Below, in pieces: positions 33,487-43,335 of a stretch of DNA of 64,000 nucleotides. Origin of the DNA: Apricaphanius iberus (taxonomy: Eukaryota > Chordata > Actinopteri > Cyprinodontiformes > Aphaniidae); the NCBI GenBank assembly GCA_028564705.1, contig JAPXFQ010000074.1, positions 868,001-932,000 of the forward strand, in the 5' to 3' direction. The translations under genes were made by a program, and so were the position numbers. The notes beneath the pieces are model-generated. The model saw only the letters and a list, made by a program, of their open reading frames with translations. It was not told the origin of the DNA and searched no databases. Every line of letters starts with the position of its first letter. The first letter of the stretch is position 1.

Positions 33487-34393
33487 AAATGTATCAAATA
33501 CTTATGTCATGCAATAAAATGGAAATTAATTATTTAAAAATCATCCACTGTGATTTTCTACTTTTTTGTTTTTAGATTCTGGCCCTTACAGTTGAAGAGT
33601 TCCTTTGATACAAATTGCAGACCTCTACATACTTTGTTAGTGGGGAAACTTCAAAAATCAGCAGTGGATCAAATACTTGTTTTCCCCACTGTAAATCTTT
33701 TTTTAATTTCTTTTCTTTGCCAAAGACGCATCATGAATTGCGTCTATTACTTCTCGCACAGAGCATGCAAAGTCCTCATTTAAAAACTGCTCTTTGCACC
33801 TGTTATGAATTATGCACACAATCTTCATAGATTACCTGCAAATGAAGGGAAACCCACTGGCGCAAAATGTTTGTGCCACATACAGTTTTGCACTCTTTAT
33901 TTGGAATTATGATAAATCAGGCCCAGTTATTAAAGTTATTTAAAAAACTAAAATCCGTTTTTGTAACTGAATAAAATGATGGAATTGTTTTTAAGGTTCC
34001 TGAGTTACTTTTTGGGGGGGAAATGGTCAAAAGTTAACAAATATGAGAACCACTAGTTTAAAGTATCCAGATAGATCCTTGTAAAATATAATATACAAGT
34101 ATATTTTGGAATTTCTAATGGTATTTGTAAGTGATCGTTTGCAGGGAAGGTGCAAACCTGGGGCCGTATTCACAAAGAATCTTAGGGGTAAAAGTAGGTC
34201 CTAACTGCCGAAATTAGGAGTAACTCCTAAAAAATGTGGGCGTGTCATTCTTAAATTTAGGACCCCTAGTTTCTTAAGATAAAAGTAATTCACAACCACT
34301 TTTAGGCCTAAAAGTAGCTCCTAAGTCTGGTAGTCCTTAAAGGAAGTCAAGAGGACTCCTAACTCCCTAAGACCTATTCACAAAGACTCCCAA

Positions 34394-34840
34394 AATGTCT
34401 GCAGCCAGACGGAATGTTTTGGCCACTCTGGATGATTTGGAATTAAACAAACAATATCGACTAAATCGTTTATTGCAGATGTGGTGCAGGATGCAATCAC
34501 ATCTCCAACTAAACGTAACAATCCGATCAGTCCAGAAATGAAATGTTTTGCGAAAATAAGATATTTAGCCACAGGGAAAATGCAACTTTGCAACGCAGAC
34601 GACTTGGGTATATCACAACCATCTATCAGCCGATCAATCCACCAAACTCTTAAAGCTCTCTGTCGACCACACATTATCCAACAATTCATCCGTTTCCCAT
34701 TAGAAATCCAGCAACTGCATCAAATTAAAGCCAGTTTCATGGCGATTGCAGGTATGCCGGGGGTGCAATAAAGAATAAAACGTGCACATCTTCCAATTTA
34801 TGCAACATGTAGGGATGCCTATATGATGGACGTTGCCTAC
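34394..34840 (+). pseudogene. HARBI1-like transposase, damaged, catalytic Asp block deleted
   Basis: Begins MSAARRNVLATLDDLELNKQ and shifts frame near 34480. It continues DAITSPTKRNNPISPEMKCF, AKIRYLATGKMQLCNADDLG and ISQPSISRSIHQTLKALCR, up to MAIAGMPGV. In the family this is followed by (V/L)IGVIDGTH with the first catalytic Asp, then RIKRP. Here RIKRAHLPIYAT follows almost at once after a stop codon, so the DGTH block is missing. Not functional. Confidence 0.8.
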
Positions 34841-35213
34841 CTGTTGCAGCAGCATCCTTTTTATAAGCGGTGATCTAGAGCCGACACTGGGACTGTAGAG
34901 ACTACCATCTCTTCTCACAGTCTTCTGACGTTCGAGACACCGCTGGATAAGATGCTTTTATGTTTCTGCTCATTTCCAGCCATGCCTCCCTTTTCTTCTT
35001 ATTCGTAATCCCGGCTCACCCTTTGAGGACCGTCCTCCTCTCCACTACCAACTGTGCCAGTAGTAATATTTGGTCCTGCGACCAGTTAGGTTTCCTTGTC
35101 CTTTTCTCGCCACTTATTTTCAGTAGTGGGGGGTCTATTTAAGGTTTGTTTGATGTGCTCAATAGACAGCCTAATTGTTTACAGCCTACTTGCAATCACT
35201 CCCTTAATGTGAT

Positions 35214-35345
35214 GCATCCATCCATCCATTATCTATACCGCTTTCATCCAGTTCAGGGTCGCGTGGAGGCGGGGCTGGAGCTTATCCCAGCTATCAGCAG
35301 GCGTTAGGCAGGGTACACCCTGGGTAGGATGCCAGTCTGTCGCAT
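35214..35345 (-). repeat. SINE/RTE-tail repeat nested in Harbinger
   Basis: ATCCATCCATCCATTATCTA tail, then CAGGGTCGCGTGGAGG, CTTATCCCAGCTATC, AGGCGTTAGGCAGGG, TACACCCTGGGTAGGATGCC and AGTCTGTCGCA. This is the common vertebrate-fish repeat layout, related to but diverged from the 4.0- and 32.4-kb copies. Confidence 0.65.
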
Positions 35346-35775
35346 AATACGATGCATTTCACGTTTTTTCGTTTTTAAACTTCACCGTCTCTGTAAGTAC
35401 GCTATCGTGTGTAAGTTGTATGAAGTGAGTCTCGTTGCCGACACAAAGATGTCATCGTGCATTATTTCTGCTATTTGCGCTGTTCATAATTACGCTTTTA
35501 TCGACATTGAAGTTTTCCATTTCCTGGTTTCACACGTGTCATTCAACAACCAATCACACTGCTGTCCGTTTATTTACTCATGCATAGGAAATGACATTTT
35601 CCATAGCAACGGGACGTAACTCTTAGCTTAATTTTAGGGGTTTGTCCTACGTAAAAGTAGCTCTTAGTGCGTTTGTGAATAGGTTTTAGACGAAAACTCC
35701 TACGTAAGACCTTTTAGCGGGAGTTAGGAGTAAAACCTAGCGGTAAGATAAGAGTCTTTGTGAATACGGCCCCTG

Positions 35776-37470
35776 ATCTAAGTTATGATTATCCTTTATG
35801 GAATTTGTACACAGCTAATATGAGCACAAAAATGAAAACGCCAGCGATTTTGGTGGTTTTGCTAATGTGGAAAATCCAATGTGAAGCGAAGCAGCCCACT
35901 GTAGAAGCAGCAGATATGGCAAAATTGTAAACCGCAAAGGGTCATAATATATGTGGAATAATGTGCATAACACCACCTACTGATCTAAAAGAAAGCCCAA
36001 AGAGGATCTATGTTTACTCAAGTGTTTCTTCGAGTGCTCATGTTGTCTCATTGCTTCATCAATGTCTGCTTTTAAATGCATGAAGACAAGCAGGCCTGTA
36101 ATCCGAAGCTTAGAACTGTACCCTGCACTGACCTGGACATCATATGAAGGCTACTGTATGCTCAAAGAATAATTGGACTAATTTTTTTATGAGTTCAGAT
36201 GACAAAGGATCTTGAAAAATATGTTGGCATGTTTATTTGCTTTCCATTTTTGCTGTGTCCAAGTGGTCTCCCTAATAGATTCTTTTGGTGGTCTGCAAGA
36301 AAAAAAGAGGGTGAGGAAAGCCAAGGAAAGTAGGGCTATGCAACAAAACAAACCCATTTCTCCATCCAGTCCATTCTGTAGCTCCTGATTCAGGCTTCAG
36401 CATGATTGTGACCAAATGTTTTATGACACTAAACAAAAGAAACATGCAAACAAAAAGACTGAAAAATGCATAGAGGAACAAAGTGTAAACAAGAAACAAA
36501 ATATTTGGGACTATAGCAACTTTATACATGTATTTGCATGCACAATATCTACCCACATTAACAATGTCAAATAAAATTCCTTTATGGGAGGAGATGTGTT
36601 CTGTTTGGAAAATATAACAATGTTTTTTAAAACTAACATGTTTTATGTCTCAGCTATTTTCATATTGTTCCGCTGAAACAGTAATTTCCTGAACTTTGTG
36701 AGCTCTGTATTGCATCAAAGGGAATGTACCTTTATCCAAGATGGATCACTTGACTTAAACCCATTAGATCCAAACTTTTGGGTCGTGCATTTCTTTTGGG
36801 GAGTACATTTGGTTTTTATAAAAATAAATAAAATAAACAAAGAACCAAATGTTTGCATGTTCTAAGATTGTACTGTATTTGCATGAAAGAAATTTGGTAT
36901 TTTTGGAAACACCGTGCCTGTTTTGATCATTTTTAGATTTTGTACTATGGGTTTTAACAATGCTTATTAATATTTAAGTCAGTAATTACATGGGGGTAAT
37001 CTAATGTCTTTATTTAAAAGTGGACAATTTATGTTCAGAAGCGGAATTCCTTGTTTTAATTTTTAGAGTTTGTGCCTTAATACTCTGCTGTCACACTTCC
37101 AACCCCTTCTGGCATCAAACTATGCTTTGGGCAGAGAAATACCTCTGCTCTTATGATTTAATGCTACTTTTACCAATACAATTTAGATCCTGGTATTATC
37201 AATCTGGCACTTAAACATCGGCTGAATGTGAAAACAAGAAACCCTGCTCTGTGGGAATGGAATTATCTGAATGATAACAATAAATTACCCCCTTTTTTAA
37301 AACATTGTTGACGCTTCATCCCTTTACCTAAACTCCCTGTGGAAGGGGATTTAGTGTAAAATCAGTTTTTCCTTAATTTTGTCTATTGACTAAACTTCAA
37401 TTCTTCAGTTGTTTCTACATTTTGTATGAAGCCAAGCTTCTTGAAATAAATACTGATTACATTTAATCAA
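35776..37470. other. Intergenic DNA between cacna1b and man1b1
   Basis: AT-rich and non-coding. No gene, RNA or element boundary recognised. Confidence 0.45.
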
Positions 37471-38045
37471 TTTCAATTCAATTCAGTTTATTTATATAGC
37501 GCCATTTCACAACAGATGTCATCTCAAGGCACTTTACAAAAAGAGTTATTACAATACAATGTTTAGTGTAGAAATTACAGAACCACAGAAGATTGCGTCG
37601 TGGAATTCTCAGCAATCCCTCATACTGAGCAAGCATGCAGCGACAGTGGGAAGGAAAAACTCCCTTTTAACAGGAAGAAACCTCCGGCAGAACCAGGCTC
37701 AGCACAAGCGGTTATCTGCCGCGACCGTCTGTGGCTTGGAGAATACATAACAGAGACACAGAAAGAGCAATAGAACTGATGCAGAAGTTTGTTGCAGGAC
37801 GTGGAGAATTTTCCGTCACTGCAATGCCATCTTAGTCAGGGTCGTCAAGCAGGGCTAATCCGGAGCACCTACTATAATAGAAAACAGGTTAGTGCTTGAA
37901 TTGACAGCACATCATGCAGTTGGGGAGAAGTAGGAGAGAAAGTAGGAACAGACCCTAATAATGTCCTCCAACAGCCTAGCCTAAAGCAGCATAGCTACTA
38001 ACATTAACCTGTCTCCTAGCTACTAGGAGACCTGGCTACCAACAC

Positions 38046-38435
38046 TCTGTCTGAGTCCTCCTGACCCGTGGACGGTGTAGGGCCGGTAACGGCCCCCGTC
38101 ATGCCGGGGTCTTCTCGGAGTCGGGTTGTTTGAGAATGCAGCCCAAAGTGGGTGGTAAACTCCATCTAAGGCTAAATACCGGCACGAGACCGATAGTCGA
38201 CAACTATCTTAAGGAAAAATTGACAGAACTGAGAGGACAGAGTTGAAGAGGGCGAGAAACGTTTAAGAGATAAACGGGTGGGGTCCGCACAGTCTGCCCG
38301 GGGGATTCAACCCGGCAGGTAATGGGCGGCCGCACTGTGCGGGAGGATCCCCTTGAGGGACCTCTCTCCGGCGCTGGCTGGCCCCGTGGGGCGCATTTTT
38401 TCCGCGGCGGTAAGCCGCGACCGGCTCCGGATCTT
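38046..38435 (+). pseudogene. 28S rRNA (D1-D2 region) fragment inside LINE copy 3
   Basis: The + strand reads in rRNA sense: CCCGTGGACGGTGTAGG, GGAGTCGGGTTG, AATGCAGCCCAAAG, GGTGGTAAACTCCATCTAAG, TACCGGCACGAGACCGATAG, AAACGGGTGGGGTCCGC, GATTCAACCCGGC and CCGCGACCGGCTCCGG. The flanks are LINE: AACAC on the left and TACCTGGCTTACATTAA on the right, which are adjacent in copy 2 (..CTAACAC-TTTC-TACCTGGC..). Only scattered differences from the insert at 638-1028. Confidence 0.87.
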
Positions 38436-38584
38436 TACCTGGCTTACATTAATCTATCTCTACCTAGCTACTCTACCTCTTCCTATCTCTTCCTAACTTT
38501 TGACACTCTGCCTGACTACTAACATTAACCTGTCTCTTCCTATCTACCTGTCTAACCTGACTCTAACTACCTATTAACATATCT

Positions 38585-38944
38585 CTAACTGTAAGCTTTG
38601 TAAAAGAGGAAAGTTTTAAGCCTAGTTTTAAAGATAGACAAATTGTCTGCTTCACGAACCAACCCTGGGAGCCGGTTCCATAGGAGGGGAGCCTGATAGC
38701 TGAAAGATCTGCCACCCATTCTACTTTTAGAAATCCTAGGAACTACCAGTAAACCTGCAGTCTGAGAGCGAAGGTCTCTGTTGGGAACATATGGAACAAT
38801 CAGGTCTCTTATGTATGATGGAGCTAGATTATTAAGGGCTTTATATGTCAGAAGGAGGATCTTGAATTCTATTCTAGATTTAACTGGGAGCCAGTGAAGA
38901 GAAGCTAAAACAGGGGAAATGTGATCTCTTCTTTTAATATTCAT
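38585..38944 (-). CDS. LINE ORF2 C-terminal end (copy 3)
   Basis: The open frame ends with the same TFLF-KAYS C-terminus as the other copies. Includes [30 protein letters not shown] and [12 protein letters not shown]. Retrotransposon fragment. Confidence 0.85.
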   Translation of the reverse strand: MNIKRRDHISPVLASLHWLPVKSRIEFKILLLTYKALNNLAPSYIRDLIVPYVPNRDLRSQTAGLLVVPRISKSRMGGRSFSYQAPLLWNRLPGLVREADNLSIFKTRLKTFLFYKAYS

Positions 38945-39110
38945 CAGAATCCTAGCAGCAGCATTTTGAACTAACTGAAGACTTTTAATTGTATTCTGTG
39001 GACTACCTGATAATAGACAGTTACAGTAATCCAGCCTTGAAGTAACAAAGGCATGGACTAGTTTTTCAGCATCACTCCTGAACAGGATGGTTCTAATTTT
39101 CTAATTTTCT

Positions 39111-39977
39111 AATCCACTGGATAAGCTATATGGATGATGTCTCAGTCATGTTAAGGTGATTAATGGTAATACTAGCAAATTCAGACAGGGTTAGTTTGTC
39201 TGAATTGATACCTTTTTTTTGGCACTGCATCCACTGTTGAATACATCGTCACAAGCAGGTTGGAAGATCCCCGATAAAGGTAAGCATATACCAGGTTATT
39301 AAAAAATGGATATACCAACATAAGAACACAAAGGAAGCAGGGAACCAAGGATGGCAAACAAAAGCAAAAAATATACAATGAAAGCCAGACCATAAAAAGA
39401 AAGTACGATTTCAGGAAAAATATTTTGTTGCTTTCGGACTGTAGGAACCTTTTCTGGTTCCTGTAACCTTTTTTAGGAACAAGGCCCTTTTTTCTGTGCA
39501 TTCGGACTGATGGACCATAGTTCCAATAACCATTTTAGCTACTAGTTTGGGCCAGGGTCCGAAAGGGCCTTTTGATCAACACAGCCCAGCAACAGTGTCT
39601 CAACAGCAACATTGTTCCCCATCAGATAAAAAAAATATTTTCTTTCTTTGCACAATCCCCATCTGATGACTTTGATATATTATGTAATGATTCCCTATTA
39701 GATTCTTGATGAATATTAGCTGTTATTTAGTAAGGTTATTTTAAGTTATGTGCTTGAATGTTTTGCTTTATGTGCCCCTTTTTCACTTTGAGCACCTGCC
39801 CCTCTAAAGCTCTCTGCACGGCCCTGCTGTCTGGTTTGTTTGACCTATTTGAGGGCTGCTCAATACAGCAGCAATGCACAGTCTTCTACCATTTTGCAGC
39901 ATTAACTTTTTGTAAAAAAAAAGGGCTTTACTTTTTGGACACATGGCCACTGTTCATCAGTCCACCCCTTAAAGGGG
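39111..39977. other. Intergenic DNA with a short interspersed repeat
   Basis: A block at 39430-39545 (CTGGTTCCTGTAACCTTTTT, GCATTCGGACTGATGGACCA) recurs, diverged, at 44400-44490 in the man1b1 intron. The minus-strand 106-codon ORF at 39181-39501 has no domain and is probably chance. Confidence 0.45.
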
Positions 39978-40140
39978 AAGTTTGCTTTTTTTTTCAACAT
40001 GGGCCTTCTTTATAGCATGCATCACATTAATTTACTCACCCAGACAAGTTTGGAGTCCTGAGGGAGAAGTTTATATCGAGTCACGATTAGCGTATATCCA
40101 TGTAATGGAAGTCAATGGGGTAGCCAAAACGCAGTCTCTA
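39978..40140. repeat. End region of a short DNA transposon
   Basis: AAAGGGGAAGTTTGC, CAACATGGGCC and TCCATGTAATGGAAGTCAAT are wording I associate with ends of common fish non-autonomous elements. The matching far end was not found, so this is probably a solo end. Confidence 0.35.
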
Positions 40141-40146
40141 AATAAG

Positions 40147-40470
40147 GTATTATCCATCCATCCATATTCTTCCGCTTATCTGGGGTCGAGTCGCGGGGGC
40201 AGTAGCTTAAGCAGAGAGACCCAGACTTCCCTCTCCCCGGCCACTTTGGCCAGCTCCTCGGGAGGAATCCCGAGGCATTCCCAGGCAAGCCAGGAGACAT
40301 AGTTTCTCCAGCGAGTCCTGGGTCTTCCTCTGGGTCTCCTCCCAGAGGGACGTGCCCGGAACACCTCATGAGGCATCCTAACCAGATGCCCAAGCCACGT
40401 CAACTGGCTCCTCTCGATGTGGAGGAGCAGCGGCTCTACTCTGAGCCCCCTCCGAATGACCAAGCCTCAA
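40147..40470 (-). pseudogene. RTE-like LINE ORF C-terminal end with ATCC tail
   Basis: The minus strand reads LLHIERSQLTWLGHLVRM, RARPSGRRPRGRPRTRWRNY and GIPPEELAKVAGEREVWVSL, then LLKLLPPRLDPR, followed on the same strand by a GGATGGATGGATA tail (40147-40165). This is the C-terminus of a fish RTE/Rex-type LINE. 5' truncated. The tail is shared with the SINE-like repeats at 4.0, 32.4 and 35.2 kb. Confidence 0.8.
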
Positions 40471-41852
40471 AACTCCTTCATTTAACCAGTGTTTCGATAT
40501 GTGTGTGCCTGGTCTTCCTTGTTAGAAAGTTTCTAAACATGTCTTCTGGATTGCAGACATAAACAGTAATAAAATTATAGTAAATTATTATAGTAATTAT
40601 TATAGTAAATAATATTATTAAAGTTCTAAAAATTTGACTAGATTCAGAATCTGCTATAAATATCTGCAGGTAGGCTGTACAGGTTTTTAGACTAACTTAA
40701 ATATTAGACAATACTGCCATCTAGTGTTTATTTCAAGGTTTTAAGGCGTCTGTTTAAATTATCAGTGTAAGTTAAATATATGTTTTGTGATTGATAATAT
40801 AGTTTATTTTTAACTAGCACTTATAATTAGGGTGGGGGAAGTCTGAGTTATTGATTGAAAGTATTTTTATTGATTATTTCCTGGTTCAGCCAATGGCGAT
40901 TGGTGCCCCGCTGTAGTCTCTGAAGTTGGTTTACACTTCACTGTTAAATCAGCAAAGTCTAAGTGTGTTTGGCTTTTTTCATACAGAATTCAGATTGCAT
41001 TTGGCCATCTTGAAGTTGTACATTTTTAGACTTATTTGAAGTGGGTTGGGGTTTTTTGGACCAGAAATTGTTTGAAACTGTATTATTTTTGAAAATGTTA
41101 TTCTTTTTGTGAAAATAGAAAAAAATAAAAATACATTTTCAATGCGAGGGGTGGAGGAGGGGCCAAGGTGCCCTTACTTCAAAAACCAACCAACCAACCC
41201 TGAGCTGAGTGTGTGGCACTTGAACTAATGTGAAAAAAAGCTTTTTCCGTCCATCAATGTTCCTTCATGTAAACACAATGTTTAATGAGAATTAGCTAGT
41301 TTCATTCTCCAAGGCACCAGTCTGTCATCCTGCTGTATTAAGTAAGCCCAAAGGAAACAGTCAAGAAATACTGATACAGATAGACTACATTACAATAGCT
41401 GCTTTGCTTCCCTTGTGATAAAAAAGGCCCCATCAGTTCTATAGTTCAAGAAAAAATAAAGTAACCCCAGAACATGATGTATTCACTACTAGGTTTAACT
41501 GTATGGTGTTTTTTGTGATGCTTAGTGTTGATTGTGCCAAAACATCACATTTGAAGGCTAATACAGCACAAAAGTTTTTCCTTTAAAAAAAATCAGACCA
41601 TACAACCCCCTTCTACAGAAATATAAAAGATTTTAGCCAGACTTGGATGTTTTCTTTGAAGAAAACAAACTCTCGTAGGACCCTACTTATTAGTTCAGTC
41701 ATATAACAACGAGGGAGATTTGTTTCAATCTGGTTAGTACTATATTAAAACCACATTCATAGGGAGAACAAGCAAACTCCATGCAGGAAGACCTATGCCT
41801 GGGATTCAAATCTGCCCAGCATTTTTTTTTCCTCCTGGTCTCGCTGCAAGGC
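40471..41852. other. Intergenic DNA, nothing specific
   Basis: AT-rich, with local TTATAGTAA repetition near 40570-40620. No gene or element boundary recognised. Confidence 0.45.
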
Positions 41853-42231
41853 AACAGTGTTGTGGAGGACCATGCCTGCCAAAATTGACAATAAATGAAT
41901 ACACATGTAAATGAAGAAATAAAAATAACAATTAAATTAAATTGTAAATAGATAAATGTGGACATGTAGTATTGAATCTTTGTAATCCCACATATAATCC
42001 CACATATATTTATTTAGTTATTTATTCATTTATTTTCAACTGCATTTACCCATTTATTTATTTACATAGTCATGTATTTATTGCTACATGCAATAATAAA
42101 AAAATGTGTTTTCAGTCTTAGTTATTTCTACATTTAGTTTTCTATATTTATTTACAAATGTTTTTCCAACTTTATTGTTTATTCCAAAAATTTTTTTACA
42201 TTTTGGCAGGGATGGTCTTCCAAAACAGTGT
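41853..42231. mobile_element. 380-bp TIR element (MITE)
   Basis: The left arm AACAGTGTTGTGGAGGACCA and TGCCTGCCAAAAT pairs with the complement of ATTTTGGCAGGGA and TGGTCTTCCAAAACAGTGT at the right. The interior is made of TTTATTTATTCATTTA-like runs, inverted between halves, so the whole element can fold back. No ORF. Confidence 0.65.
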
Positions 42232-42539
42232 AACCAACTGCGCCTAACAGCCTGCAAAGACAACTGTTCGTCTTTATTTCTTAAAGTGATACTAATATTA
42301 AGATGCCAGATTTAAGTAAAAATAATCATTTGTATTGAATACGTCACATTCTTTACATAAATTGGTTCAGGATATCAATTTATCGTAGTCATAATAAAAA
42401 AGCTTGCAGTCCTTGAATATTCTGTTTTTATAGAAAGGTCTTTGAAGGCAGCATAGTAACAACGTTCTCCGTGAGCTGCATCTCATTTGCAACTTCAAGT
42501 GGGTGATATCCATCCTGTATGTTGAAACGTCGCTGTGAA

Positions 42540-42718
42540 ATTCACCTGGTTTTGCACAGCTGCGGGCTTTTGTCACTAATAGTGTTTCTAAACAACGTTA
42601 GATATGAGAAGACCTCCGAAGTTACTCAGTCAATAACAGGCTGTTTGCCACTGAAACACCGCCTCATGTGACTCTACTTGTGGTGGATTTTTTTTTCGAG
42701 GACTATACGGTTTAAAAG
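42540..42718 (+). promoter_or_regulatory. man1b1: Candidate man1b1 promoter and non-coding first exon
   Basis: A strong GTAAGTG donor at 42719 preceded by GC-richer sequence suggests a 5'-UTR exon ending at 42718, spliced to TTCCAG|ACATG at 43229. An E-box-like TCATGTGACT lies at 42664-42673. No TATA box stands out. Inference from splice signals and spacing only. Confidence 0.35.
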
Positions 42719-43230
42719 GTAAGTGAATGTCAGTTTCTCATCTGTTTTTGTGTTGGCAAACTTTTAAACTGAGAAATGCTGTAGGAATGGTAGCTGTGCT
42801 GCACTTACAAAGAGCTCCTTTGTTTACCTTTGGTGTTTGTAGGCCTCGGGTTATACTCGGTCCACATTTAGTTTTAGTCAGTGAAGTCTAGACAATTCTG
42901 TTAGAGAAAACATTTCCCCTATCTATATAAGCGTTCCAGTGATGCTAACAGTGCCCAGTTTACAGGGTTTCCCCCCAACAAACCAGACTGCTGATTTATA
43001 GCTGATTATATTGAGCTAGCTGTGCTATGCTAACTGCCAATACATTCAAACTGACAGTAGTGAGCCTCATATATTATAGTGAAGAAACTAGCTATCAATG
43101 GGCCCAAAATATAGTTGTTGTTAGATGATGACATTTGACGTTGTTCGTGTTGTGCCTGATTCATGCGTTCATGTCGCCTTCTTTGGAATATTACCGCCAC
43201 GCCTCCCTGTGTCAATGTTTGGTTCCAGAC

Positions 43231-43335
43231 ATGCACGCGCCCAGCCGGCCGGACTACGTATCGATTCAGCTCACTGGTCAGCAGACTGGGAGCTACAATA
43301 ACAACAAGCAGTGGAGGAGGCAGTCCTGCTGGAGG
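43231..43335 (+). CDS. man1b1: man1b1 coding exon 1
   Basis: [16 protein letters not shown] then [13 protein letters not shown], phase 0, donor GTAAGC at 43336. The start at 43231 is chosen because the residues after it align with the human M-Y-P-P..RDFISVTL start. In-frame ATGs at 43135 and 43171 exist, but the residues they add look non-coding, and a TTCCAG acceptor sits just before 43229. Confidence 0.88.

Larger units (their letters stand above)
34161..35772 (+). mobile_element. PIF/Harbinger element with CTG target duplication
   Basis: The ends GGGCCGTATTCACAAAGA (34161) and the complement TCTTTGTGAATACGGCCC (ending 35772) are inverted. CTG lies on both sides (34158-34160, 35773-35775), the 3-bp duplication expected. 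The subterminal repeats AAAAGTAGCTCCTAAG / CTTAGGAG are numerous on both sides. It contains a damaged transposase ORF and a nested SINE-like repeat at 35214-35345. Confidence 0.9.
37471..39110 (-). mobile_element. L2/CR1-like LINE copy 3, with rRNA insert
   Basis: Minus-strand, 5'-truncated copy. The 3' tail starts at 37471 (AATTCAATTCAGTTTATTTATATAG on +), and coding ends near 39110 in the region just after the RT palm. Nearly identical to copy 1, including the 28S-derived insert at the same internal point. This implies both came from the same chimeric parent. Confidence 0.9.

Noticed and set aside
38046..38435. Functional rRNA gene
   Set aside because: Only a shortened, altered part of 28S is present, inside a LINE and without the rest of an rDNA unit.
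39181..39501. 106-codon minus-strand ORF with aromatic-rich stretch
   Set aside because: No domain, no splice or promoter context, and it overlaps a low-complexity and repeat region.
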